Of a stretch of 63,154 nt of DNA, positions 38,227 to 49,489 are shown piece by piece; position 1 is the first letter of the stretch; each line of letters starts with the position of its first letter. The translations under genes were made by a program, and so were the position numbers. Under the pieces are notes generated by a model, which was not told where the DNA came from, did not search any database, and saw only the letters and a list, made by a program, of their open reading frames with translations. Origin of the DNA: Purshia tridentata (taxonomy: Eukaryota > Streptophyta > Magnoliopsida > Rosales > Rosaceae); contig QANT01008322.1 of the NCBI GenBank assembly GCA_003254885.1, positions 1 to 63,154 on the forward strand. The letters run 5' to 3'.

Positions 38227-39010
38227 CTCAGGTATTATTGTGATGGTTTACGTGTACGAAACAAGTACTAGTATAAATTAATGGATTTGGGTTCATATGT
38301 GATGAACACCATATATGCATGTCAGGGCTTGTGGTCCTTCCTTCCTGCAACAACCCCAGCCCAAATTAACCTTCATTNCCACTATATCAAATAATGGGTA
38401 CAGCGGAAAGATCTTACCAAGTCTAAGAACAAGACTTGATGAACACCCAGAGAGTACAAGAGGAATCACCACTTCTTCAAGCTATGAACACCTTGAAGGA
38501 AACACCAAAAGAAATACTTCACTTCTCTCACACTCTCTCTTTCTCTATACTCTCACTCCTCACTTTGAGTGGTAGTCAGAAGCAATTAGCTTGATTGCTT
38601 CAATTGCTTGATATTAAATGCCAAGCCTCATCCTCCTTTTATAGCCATAGATGGATCCTTCTAGCAACTTGGACAATTGATTAGTCTCTAGATATTTCCA
38701 CAAGTTTCTAGCTTGCACCAATATTCAACATTTGGCTGCCATCAAGAATTCTCTAGAACCAAGCCATCCATCATGAATTAGAGATCATTCTAGATCTTCA
38801 ATTAAGTCACATGGATTAGATCCTTCTAGAAATCTCCCGTATGGACTGGACTTATCCCAACACTCAGGTATTATTGTGATGGTTTACGTGTACGAAACAA
38901 GTACTAGTATAAATTAATGGATTTGGGTTCATATGTGATGACCACCATATATGCATGTCAGGGCTTGTGGTAATTCCTGCAACAACCCCAGCCCAAATTA
39001 ACCCTTCATT
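38227..39010. repeat. Duplicated flank around an LTR fragment and an 'n'
   Basis: A segment of about 150 bases starting ctcaggtattattgtgatgg occurs at 38227-38377 and again at 38863-39010 with few changes. The first copy ends at the single 'n' (38378), and the second starts at the end of an LTR-like sequence. The repeat is far longer than a retrotransposon target-site duplication. Confidence 0.85.
38379..38862 (-). mobile_element. LTR fragment, probably Ty1/copia type
   Basis: On the minus strand the segment begins TGTTGGGATAAG, the TG start typical of an LTR. It carries a TATA box (TATAAAA, plus-strand 38637-38643) preceded by GGC and followed by GGAGG, about 220 bases in, and runs to the 'n'. 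The five bases outside its start, ctcag, are also at 38227-38231, consistent with a 5-base target-site duplication. No gag or pol sequence is present in the window, so this is a solo or incompletely assembled LTR. Confidence 0.6.
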
Positions 39011-40429
39011 TTCTTTATTACTGGCTCAAATTCAAATGCATAATGCATGCATGCATTTGTCAATTGTGAACACAAATACGTAGAATATATCACAAAAATC
39101 ATTGTGTAAAAAACAGAGACCCAAAATCCAAATTTGCCTCTGCTGAAATAGAATTTTCATGAAATATTGGTTCTAACAGTAAACTGTTTGACAAATTAAG
39201 GTACTTAGAAGTCTTCTTGATGTTAATTATATATGGTTCTTAAGTTTTAAGTTTTGGATTCGAATTCCACTTAAAATTTGAGAATTAATTAAATCTTGAA
39301 CTCTAAATTGGCGGTGAGCTACACCTTAAAGCATTAATTAATTATAAGAAGAAAAGGGTATTAATTGCTTCTTAATTGTTTGACAAAAACACTTGGATAA
39401 CTGACATCCAAACAACCATATAAGAAAAAAAAAGTGGGGTTTGAAAAGAAAACAATGAAGAACTGTATTTATGCCGTTGTACTGGGCCTAAGCCTGTCTG
39501 TTGAAGCATGCTCGTACATTGTGGGCCAATGGGCCTGGTACCTATCTGCACTCTACCATGAGTAGAGATCATGCATATATGCCAACCAAGTTCCTCATGA
39601 CGTACCCAACCAAACTCAATTCAATACTTTTAATTCTGTTCAGCATCTTAGGCTCAAAAAACAAGTACATGTATAATTATAAATAATTTTACATACATAT
39701 TTAATTTAGATTTTGTGTTATAATTTCTCCAACATATCTTCTTTCAAATTTTTTACTTTTAGCGTTTTCTTAATTGGTTAGAAATGAAAGTTTAAAGTAA
39801 AACAAAATAAAGGTTGAGCTCAAAAACTCAAGCTCGAATTAGAGTGGTTGACAAAAGAAAAAAGGCCGAAGCCTACTTAATTAAGTATTGGGTTAGACCA
39901 GAGCCCAGCCCAATATCTAATAAAATGTGCTCCGGCCCTTATAATTCTGATCCAAAATATTCAAACGGTTTGATTGGTTCATATGTGTAGTAGTGCAGCT
40001 AGTGCTAAATAACTGAAGAATCGTTGCTCTCCTACACAGTTTTAATTACATGGCCAAAAAAAAAGAAAAGATAGCTTTCATTACGATTTTCTTTTTCAAC
40101 GATGAAAATTAATTGGAAAAGGCACAATAGCCATTGCCATTCAACATAAAATGAGGCATATGTAGGTCAGGAGTTAGAATGAATAAGGTCTTTGGTAAAT
40201 AACATGTTGGATAAATTTTGTCCACTACTATTGTATGAAGAAAATAACTGTATAATTATAATATATGGTTCAATCGATACGACTAATAAATAGGTAGATT
40301 AGTTTCAACACAAGCAAGACCGACTAAATCGAGTACTAATATGGTATTTGTAGTAGAAGTGTAGAACTTCATCACAGTTGTAATACCTTCATCATTTGGC
40401 TTCCATTGGACCGAATCATATGAGGTCTG

Positions 40430-41417
40430 CAGGGACGGATCCAGAAATTAAAATTTGGGGAGGCTAAAAAACATTTTGACAGTACGAAATTTCCTTATTA
40501 ATAAATATAAAAGATACACGAAGAACATAGTGAGTAGTATCCCTCAAAATACATATCTGTAAAAAAAAATATCATAATAAGAAAACAATGAAACATGCAA
40601 TGCAAATACAAGATAAGTCTATGAAAATTGTACCTTGCGCTTCTTCACAACATAGAAATCTTTAATTACTAAATCTATATCTATACTATCAGAAAGTTCT
40701 TTTTGAATATGGAAAAATGAAAATCATACAATTATCAAGAAACTTCTATCTATCTTGTTTCAAAATTAAGTTTTAATAATCTTCAAAGATTAAAATTCTT
40801 GTACCGTTGTTGTAGTAGAAACAAGAAGAGTGTACTCTTGACAAATCAATTTATAAATCATGGAGAAAAATGCAAACTTTATTATTTCAACTAATTTTCA
40901 ACATTATAAATAGATTATAGATAGATTAGTATAATTAACTTAATACTATAGATAACTTATAAATAGATTAGTATAAATAATCTTTACATAGAGAGAGCAG
41001 TGGCGAGAGATGACTAAGGAGACAAAAAGAACACTGATGTTTAATTTTGTTTGGTCAAAGGTTCAGTTAAGATATGGGCTTAACGTGGGGTGAGGTATAA
41101 AGTTTACATTTGACAAATTAAGATATGGGTTGTTGGGAGTTGGGGGTTTGGCTACTCTGCACTATACACGATTTTTTTTTTGACCAAAGTGCACTATACA
41201 CGATTTAATAAACTTGTTTATGAGATCCAAATTAATTATATACACATTTAAGTCCAACTATGGCATACTATTGTTTTGTTTTGAGAATTTGAATTTTTAA
41301 CCAAAAACACATTAAACCCTAAACGCTGACATTCATCAATAGGTGTACCAGTACAAATAAAATAAAAAATTGGGGTGGGCTATAGCCCTCCTAGTCTACA
41401 ATGTACATCCGTCCCTG
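40430..41417. mobile_element. hAT-like non-autonomous transposon (CAGGGACGGAT TIRs)
   Basis: The perfect 11-base terminal inverted repeats CAGGGACGGAT (40430-40440) and ATCCGTCCCTG (41407-41417) bound 988 bases. CAGGG-type ends are typical of plant hAT elements. ggtctg lies just outside both ends, six of the eight bases expected for a hAT target-site duplication. The interior has no transposase frame. It contains micro-insertion 3. Confidence 0.7.
41159..41206 (-). mobile_element. Micro-insertion 3 (TTTGGTC-polyA, 15-16-base TSD)
   Basis: gcactatacacgattt is repeated at 41159-41174 and 41191-41206 around a 16-base insert. On the minus strand this reads ACTTTGGTC then A's. The same structure is present in the inverted copy at 41808-41855, so the insertion came before the inverted duplication. 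Confidence 0.75.
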
Positions 41418-41696
41418 GGTCTGAGGGTACACGCTAAAAAATTAGGTAGTAAGTTAGTAACATTGAATGTGCATATGCATGGCTCTAGTTAGCACTTCTC
41501 CATGGGGTTATGTTTCAAAGAGGAATGTGAATTTTCAACTGTTCCCTCATCTGATCACGTTGAAATTTCCTTTGCCTTCCACCACCAAATTAACTCTGCT
41601 CTGGTTTAAAGTCTCAAGTGCCATTAATATTGTCTTCAAAGTTGCTAATCCTAGAGCCTGGCCTAGTGTCCCTTATTAACTCATACAGGGCCAGCT

Positions 41697-41957
41697 TTTA
41701 ATGTGTTTTTGGTTAAAAATTCAAATTCTCAAAACAAAACAATAGTATGCCATAGTTGGACTTAAATGTGTATCTAATTAATTTGGATCTCATAAACAAG
41801 TTTATTAAATCGTGTATAGTGCACTTTGGTCAAAAAAAAAAATCGTGTATAGTGCAGAGTAGCCAAACCCCCAACTCCCAACAACCCATATCTTAATTTG
41901 TCAAATGTAAACTTTATACCTCACCCCCACGTTAAGCCCGTATCTTAACTGAACCTT
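41697..41957 (-). mobile_element. Partial inverted copy of the hAT-like element
   Basis: This segment is the reverse complement of about 41058-41316 inside the hAT-like element, with few differences. It lacks both TIRs. Together the two arms (about 260 bases each, about 380 bases apart) make a large fold-back. Confidence 0.85.
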
Positions 41958-42121
41958 CCAATTTAAAGAGATATCTCCTATACATCAGAATAGTCAATCA
42001 ACAAGTCAATTAATTCACCAGCGTATCTCATTGTCCTCCACTTCTCTCTCTCCCTTTCAATCTCAGCTACCTTGGCTAGCTTTGTGTATGCATGTTTTAG
42101 AGTTCAGACTTGAGACAATCA

Positions 42122-44298
42122 ATGGCTTCCACCTTCCTCTGTGCTTTGTTTTCCATCTTTCTTGCTGTTCAGCCAGCCACTGCTGACCCAGTAGAGAACA
42201 TAATCTTGGGTTTGTTTCATTCGTCGCTTATCATTTTCTGTATTTCCTGTTTTGCGTTTTTTATTTTGTTTTATTGGGGTTTCTTTGATCTTCATGGTTA
42301 TCTCACTGTGGCTTTGGATTGTGGTGAATTTGATTCTAATGTGGTGATTTCTGATCACAGACGAGGTGTGCAAAACAATAGAATGTGGAAAGGGGAACTG
42401 CAAACCTTCTATTAACAGCACTTTCTTTTTTGAATGTGAATGTGAAGCTGGGTGGAAGCAGACTTCTTCTGACCACAATGATCACTTCAAATTTCTACCT
42501 TGCATAATTCCCAATTGTAAGGCCACCATTTTCTCTCTCCCTCGTGAACAATAATGTAGGTTATGGACTATACGTAGTAATATCATTCAAATAGTGTTTC
42601 CAGTACAAACAAATTTCTTCTTTGAGTGTTCGGTTTTCTATAAAGCTCTAAGAGACAGAACATCTTAGTACTGAAAATCATTGATTTCATACTGGTTGGT
42701 GATGGTTGGGTTTGGTAATTTTTGGACATTGATATGGGCTTTGTGGTAACTGAATAGTCTTTGTTCTCTACAAACTAATATTAAATGGTTAAAAGGATCT
42801 TATTAACTTGGATAAAACTGTGTCTGTTAAGACTGTTAGTTGATCACTGCTGCTAATGAGGATGTGGGTCAGTGGATGTGCCAGGGGGAAATACTTGCTG
42901 TAGATGGCAAGATAAATGTAGTTTAGAGGCCAAGACAGATATGATAACCAAACACTTGTAGGGAACATATAGAGATTTACAAACCAGTGCAAAACACAGT
43001 ATATACACTTGGAGTAAAATGAAGTCAAAAGTATATCTACCCATGACTGGCAGCTCAGCCCAAAGGTTGTTAATAAAATAATGCCTGTTTGATATAATGT
43101 GGTAGTGCATGTTAATCACACTCTAATATTGTCTGGTATTCCAGTCATGATGTAATCTTTTGGCATGCTTAATAGAGATGAGCATACACTTGTAAAAATG
43201 TGATTTTGACATCCTACCTATAAGTCAAAGACTGGGATTATAATTCTTCCTTTAGATTGGTGCACCCCTATTTTTAGCTAATTACTTTCTTGTGTTACTT
43301 GAACAATTTCTAACCAATGTCATTGTTTTGATGATGCTCTGGTTTTGGATGTTTATAGGTAGCCTGGATCACTCCTGCTCAAAAGTGCCGTCCCCGGTTT
43401 CAGATAAAGGGAGCAAAGCCAATGAATCAATCTTTGATCGTACTAACTATTAACTATTATACTACCACCAGCACTTGCACTGTGTAATTTTTTTTTGTTT
43501 TGTTTTTTTTTTCTAGCATGTATTCACGCATTTTATAATTTTGTTCTTATAGCTTGCCACTGGACTGATTGTGGAGGTGGATCATGCAACAAGACATCGA
43601 AATTCAAATACAGTTGCGAATGTGATGAGGGTTATTATAATATTCTCAATGTCACTGCCTTCCCTTGCTTGAAAGAATGTAAGAGCACACACCTAGAAGT
43701 TTTAAAATCATAACAATGATGATGATGATGATGAATAATTATGCATCAGAATACAATGTCTAACTTGGAACCATTGCATGTATTTAAGGTGCAATTGGAA
43801 TGGATTGTGCAAACCTTGGGATTTCAATCTCAAATTCATCTACTTCTTCAACACCAGCATTGGCTGACAATGGTAAGAATCAATCAGAGGTTAGCAACTC
43901 AAAAAAAAAAAAAAAGAGACTGAATGGTCATATGTAGCGGAAACAAAACTACAACACTTTTAATTTTGACTAAACGTTAGTAATTGCCTTCAGTATTTGA
44001 GTTATGACTCGATACATAGAGCTAAAATTTAGGAGATCCAAAGTTTTCGAATCTTATTATTTTATTCATCAATCTGGATGGTTCTTATTTGAGTCGGACA
44101 CTTTTGGGAGCTAATTTACACATCAATTGTGGTCTGTTTTTCCCATTTTCAGTTATTTGAGTTTTTGGTATTGACATTCTCATATTAAATCCATTTGTTC
44201 TGCATGTTATCTTCTTTGCAGCTAGCTCAATGATACAAGCGAACTCCGTGTCATTGGTCATCCTGTTGATCTTTGTTGCTATGGTTCATTGGAAGTAA
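42122..44298 (+). CDS. Secreted EGF-like, probably GPI-anchored protein
   Basis: Six exons give 203 residues: 42122-42209, 42361-42516, 43359-43439, 43553-43678, 43789-43872 and 44222-44298; all junctions are phase 1 and GT-AG. A signal peptide (MASTFLCALFSIFLAVQPAT) leads into two Cys-rich EGF-like modules (CKTIECGKGNCK..FECECEAGW and CHWTDCGGGSCNK..YSCECDEGYY). A Ser/Thr-rich linker follows, then a hydrophobic C-terminus (SLVILLIFVAMVHWK) that fits a GPI-attachment signal. Plants have a conserved family like this, often labelled 'neurogenic locus notch-like' because of the EGF repeats. Its role is unknown to me. I chose the ATG at 42122 because the signal peptide starts there and no upstream ATG is in frame. 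Probably functional at the cell surface. Confidence 0.85.
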
Positions 44299-45095
44299 AA
44301 ATAGTTGTTCCAGGCTGTTATTGGCACCACACTTTGAACCTTGGGTGATTGCTGCAGTACTTATTTGATATCTGCTTCCAGCTTTAGTTAGTTCTCACAT
44401 TTGTATATAGAATTTCTGGTCGGATGAATAAGTTTCCACATGTATTCAGAGAGGTGCTCATCTCATTCCTGCTTATTTTTCACAGATTGAAGATGATTCC
44501 TTTTCATATTTCATTTCTTTTTTTTTTTTGTATAAAATTGAGACCCTTCTGCTCCACCATGTGTCATTTCTTTCTTCTTACCTTTCTTTCTCTGGGTACG
44601 CAGTCCTCTTATCAGTCTTAGGCATGAGGGCTAAGGCCCAATCTGGCAAACTAGTCTGGATATCTAACCATTGAGGTGGTGGTTTTGGTAGGCCCAAAAG
44701 TTCTTTTATTCTTTTTGCTGATAGAGAGCCCAAATAACTTTTTGTTTTTGTTTTTTTTTGGGGTCAATGCCCAAAAAACCTTTAACCCCTCACATCACAT
44801 TACAAAAGGGACTGTGTGAATACATTTCCTTTCCTTTACACACAGGAATTTAGCTTGGGATTATAATATCATATGACCTTTGAATGAAGTTTCAACATCA
44901 TCCATGTAAAGAAGACAGTAGAAATTGGGATTATCAGTTATCACAATATTTGCCCTATTTTTTGTTACATAGATTTGGATCAAAGTTAAAGATTATTCCT
45001 TTCTTTGTGAAAAGGTGGAGGAAAATGGAGAGGATTTGGATGGACCCAAATCCATGAACCTCAAAATTTTCAAATCTTTGAATGGAAGGCATAGG

Positions 45096-45148
45096 AAAGT
45101 AAACTTCCTTTTTTTTTTTTTTTTTGTCCAAGGAAAAAGTAAACTTCC
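45096..45148 (-). mobile_element. Micro-insertion 4 (CTTGGAC-polyA, 13-base TSD)
   Basis: aaagtaaacttcc lies at 45096-45108 and 45136-45148. The 27-base insert reads on the minus strand TTCCTTGGAC followed by 17 A. It is the longest tail in the set. Confidence 0.7.
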
Positions 45149-45698
45149 AATTATGCTCTTTTCACAATCATTCAAGTTTTAAATATCAAGGGTGGAAGGA
45201 TTATTAAATATTTATGATTATTCTTTACTAACTATTTATGTACGTGGAGAATTGAGATATACTATTTTTAAAACAGCATTTTCCTTTACTATACTTTTTT
45301 CTTATAAACCAAACAAGGGAAAGGCAAGGAAAGTAGTCACCCCATTTTCTTTATTTTTCTCACTCTATAGTCCGTAGTCCAGTACCTTTTCCCATTACAT
45401 AATCGAACAGAAGATAATTAATTGGGACAATGCCCATCTACACATTAAGCAGAGTTATATGGATTTTGATTTGATGGCTTCTTGTTCAAGAATTTCATTT
45501 GATAAGTGTCAGGTATCAATTCTCTTCTTCCAAAGATAAAATGCTCATCAATCATAGGATAATGTAGAGTATTTTGAAATTAAAAATAAGGGTGGATTTG
45601 AAAGAATATAACAAATATATATATAAAAACGTTAAAAATTGAAAAGGCCTGTAAATGAAGAAAAGATGAGTGGAAAAACTCACCTCTTTTTAAAAAAT

Positions 45699-45746
45699 TA
45701 ACATAATATAATGTTTTTTTTTTTTGGCCAGTAACATAATATAATG
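45699..45746 (-). mobile_element. Micro-insertion 5 (CTGGCC-polyA, 15-base TSD)
   Basis: taacataatataatg is perfectly repeated at 45699-45713 and 45732-45746. The 18-base insert on the minus strand is CTGGCC plus 12 A. Confidence 0.75.
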
Positions 45747-46094
45747 TTGATTACTCACCATTCTCATCATTAAAAATGACAACCAACTTGCCTATAATTC
45801 TAAGAACGATGACTAATGTTCCTCTCTCATGAGTCCTCTCTAAAATCCAAATCAAATCAAATCAATCCCACATTAAAACCCCTTGAAAAGTGAGTACCTA
45901 CAATCTACAACCACAAGCCTACAGGGCCTGGCCTGGAGTGTACCATACAATACAATAAATTTAAAGCCTAAAGGCAAGCTAAGCTGTCCCCGAGTCTAAG
46001 ACCATGTCTCATCACATTGATCACAAACCTCACTTCCATCCATGTCATTTTCATCAACTCAGTACTAATCAGCAAAGTCTCAGTATCACCCCCA

Positions 46095-46200
46095 AAAGTA
46101 CTGCAGCCTTAAACCGGCGGCGTACGGCCCTCCATCACCGCCCCTCATAGAGTCCCCTGTAAGACAGTGTACCTGCCACGCCCACACCCCTTGAATTTGA
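46095..46200 (-). other. GC-rich island with two short overlapping frames
   Basis: About 105 bases stand out by base composition from the AT-rich surroundings. On the minus strand two ATG frames overlap: 21 codons from about 46205 (MQSNSRGVGVAGTLSYRGLY..) and 20 codons from about 46151 (MRGGDGGPYAAGLRLQYFWG, stop). A 'tgacagtcacactgtca' palindrome lies just upstream at about 46254-46270. I do not recognise the sequence; it could be a non-coding RNA, a small peptide gene or a gene remnant. Confidence 0.3.
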
Positions 46201-48759
46201 TTGCATTCCAATTCAACCCCAACCCTTCAAATCATGCTGTGACTGGGAGAAGCTGTGACAGTGTGACTGTCACTCTCTCTGGGTTTTCTTCCAATATCGT
46301 GTGTGTGAATTATTGCGTCTTTATACATTCCTTGACAACATCTTGACATATACATGGCACGTAACATTTTCCATACATGTATATTGGCCTCTGCTCCTTG
46401 TCTTTTCTATTTCTTGGTTTTCGAGCTCCACAAGTTACAAAAACCTTCCTTTTCTTGTTTCAAGTTCCACTTCATACCCATTATGTAACTCAACCCTCTT
46501 TTACTTTTTGGTAAACCTCTTGTCATTTTAGTGGACCTTCAACCTTGTTCTGTCTGCACTATCAAGTAGCCCTATTGTTTTGGGGGTTGATTTGGGAGTT
46601 AATGTTTCATTGCGACGTTTGTGAATCTCTGTAGCAGTAAAGATAGATTGTGACACTCATGGAAATTGGATTTGCAATCTGCTTCTCCTGCTGTGGCTCT
46701 TGGAAATTGGACTTTACATGACCCCATGTCAATTGTCATGTCCAAGTTTCTGTTGTCTAACTCAATTCTGTGTGTCATCAAACGCGAAATCGTGGACTAC
46801 TCTCCATTGTATTTAAGATTTCAAAATTTTCATAATTCTCATCTAAGATGAGAAAAGTTTCATGAGTTAATATCATGTAAAAGTCAAAGCATTCCATTTA
46901 AAATTTATTAACAATATAAAATGGGATTTCAGAATGGTGATGAAGTGAAATTGGGTATTTAACTTGAAAACTATATATTAACTACATTTTATCAAGCAGT
47001 TTTACAACTTTTATTCTATATTTTCAAAGAAAACCAAAAATTAAAGAGAATTTAACAGAGAAAAAAAAGTAGCTTCATAGTCCAAAACCTTATATATTGT
47101 ATGATACAAAATTTTGAAACTTTACATTTTCAGCATAACCTTCATGTTGACCTGAGTCCCCACCTCAGTTGTTACATGTCACCAAAGGAATCTAATCTTA
47201 TCCATGTGGCAAATATCATTATACTATAAGAATCATGGTGAACCTAGGATGTGCATAGATTGATCCCCATCTTCATTAGAAAATTGAATGGTTTTTGTGT
47301 GGGCTTGAGGCTGTAAGCCTGTAACCCACTAACCGTTCTACTCTACTTTGAGGAAAAAGAGAAAATGGAATAATTAGTTAAGCTGTACTATATGTGCTGC
47401 ATTAAACCTCTGCTTTTGATTCTAAAGTATTTATTAAAGTTTATTTTATAACGAAAAAATAAAATATATTCTCCAAAAAAGATATGTGAATATTCAATCA
47501 AATTGTAGGAAAATAAAGGTTTAAATGTTTAATTCTGTGCCTTGTGGTGTGGAAGTTGGGTATTGTTTAATCACAATTCCATTTGTTGATGACCTACCAA
47601 TTTTCTTCTAATTAAGCAAGTTGAGGATATATAAATGCTGTGGGACAAGTTGGTACTTGACATGTCATTAATCATTATCATAGTCACATATATTAAGCAT
47701 CTGTCACAACACAAGTCACAATTAAGATACATAAATATGCATGAATCATGATTCATATATATATAGTGTGGAAGTATCAAAGGGACCAAAATGTGGTTGG
47801 TTTGGTGGTGATAATCTAAGATTCCAATGAAAGCTGAAGTTGAAAGTTTTGGAGATGCAATATATGATAATGCTCATGTTGATCGATCAATGAAATAGAT
47901 GTTGGTTTTGATCATTATCTATATTACTAGGGATTCCCTGTCATCCACGCAAAGAGCTTTGTAGTTAGTTGGTGGTAGGGTTTCAAATTTCAATGTTCCA
48001 TAAATTCCTCTGCTTCCTTGAGTTATGGTTATGTCCCATCTCATCATCACATCATGTCAATATGCCATATTGATTCTTTAGCATTTAGCATATATATCCT
48101 AAGTTTGTGTTCTTTTGGTGTCATTTATTTTTTATTTTTTTTTGTTTCTGATTGGTTGTTTGTGACTTGTGAGTCAAAATATCTAACTTAACTTAATTTT
48201 GATGGATACAATTAAAACATGCAACCAAAAATGAAATTTAATGGATGCATGGAAACATATAAATGATACCAGAAACGTTTTTTTTTTTTTTAATAAACAA
48301 TAAAACCAGAACCTAACTATTTGTGCATTCAATTTTTTTCCCTGTGACAACAACCTCGATCTCTTTTCCTTGTATCATATTGCTTCATAGTTCTTAAACC
48401 TAGCTAAATTTGCATCAAATAAATCCAGTATTCTGTTATTTTACAAAAAAATTATGCATATCTTTATTATTAGTTGGCTTATTATCGTCGGTTTCCATCA
48501 ATGCACAATGTAAGCAAACGGTTTGTGCTTCATTATTCGTTGGAGATGTATCTGCCATATTAAGAGCATTTTCAACAGACTTCTCAAATTTTACTTTGCT
48601 CATCTATATGAAGATATGAAGTATTAAAATTATTTATTTTAATAGACTATTAAAATTTAAACAAATTTAATAATTTTTAACAATTTTTTTAATTTATTTT
48701 ATTTTTAAATTAATATTTGATTTGAAGAGTTTAATTCCCTCTTCAAATTAGATTAGTTG

Positions 48760-48903
48760 ATATTAAATCTCTATTTTAAAAAAGTTGTTAGAATATATTT
48801 TTCTTACGAGCCACAAAAAATAAAACATCTAATATTAAATCTCTATTTTAAAAAAGTTGTTAGAATAAATTTTTCTTACGAGCCACAAAAAATAAAACAT
48901 CTA
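48760..48903. repeat. Tandem duplication, 72-base unit
   Basis: Copies 48760-48831 and 48832-48903 start atattaaatctctattttaa and end aaaataaaacatcta. They differ by about one base. Confidence 0.9.
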
Positions 48904-49442
48904 AAACTATTTAAAAAAACAATAATGCTATTATTACCATATTTTTATACCATGTTATTGTACCATCTTACGTGTCATTATTGTACTGGTAAGATATTTC
49001 CTTATTTTTAGAGTTTTTATTTTTATTTTTTTAGTATCCAATATATGAATGTCATATAAATTGCCACATAAGATAATATTAAATTATGGTATAAAAATAT
49101 GGGAAGTGTAGCATTGTTGTTAAAAAAACTGTTGAAAATGATGCATCACTCAATTGGTAGGGAAAGTAACCAATATTTTTGTTATGCTAAACTAAGCAAA
49201 AACATTGGTATAATTATTATGTTAACCTAAATTTTCGGAACTTGTTAAGAAATTATTACAAAAATAACTAAGTAATAGTTATAATTGGTTGATCAGTTGG
49301 TGCATCGGCCCCCAGCAGTTGCCTATTAATTACAAAAAACTGTTCCATCGACAACTTAAAAATGGACACTGTGTCGAACATTTTGCTTGATTGATTAAGA
49401 GTTCTATCATAATTCAATATAGTATATTTTTATTTTTTTAAT

Positions 49443-49489
49443 ATTCAATATTGTATCTTTTTTTTTTTTGGCCAAATTCAATATTGTAT
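49443..49489 (-). mobile_element. Micro-insertion 6 (TTGGCC-polyA, 14-base TSD)
   Basis: attcaatattgtat is perfect at 49443-49456 and 49476-49489. The insert of 19 bases on the minus strand is TTGGCC followed by 12 A and one G. Confidence 0.75.

Larger units (their letters stand above)
34742..42121. other. 7.4-kb gene-poor region
   Basis: No gene is supported. It contains an LTR fragment with duplicated flank and an 'n' (38227-39010), a hAT-like element (40430-41417) with a partial inverted copy (41697-41957), and AT-rich simple sequence. The 146-codon frame at 37337-37777 is not recognisable. Confidence 0.6.

Noticed and set aside
40051..40076. tggccaaaaaaaaagaaaa, matching the micro-insertion core and tail
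   Set aside because: No flanking direct repeat is visible, so I did not count it as a family member.
41467..41679. 70-codon frame between the two arms of the fold-back
   Set aside because: Not recognisable on either strand; too short to support capture of a gene fragment.
48410..48619. Open frame with a signal-peptide-like start (KLCISLLLVGLLSSVSINAQ) and two Cys, like a small secreted peptide
   Set aside because: The frame opens on TTG with no in-frame ATG before the hydrophobic part, and it ends in AT-rich repeat sequence. It may be a remnant but I cannot support a gene.
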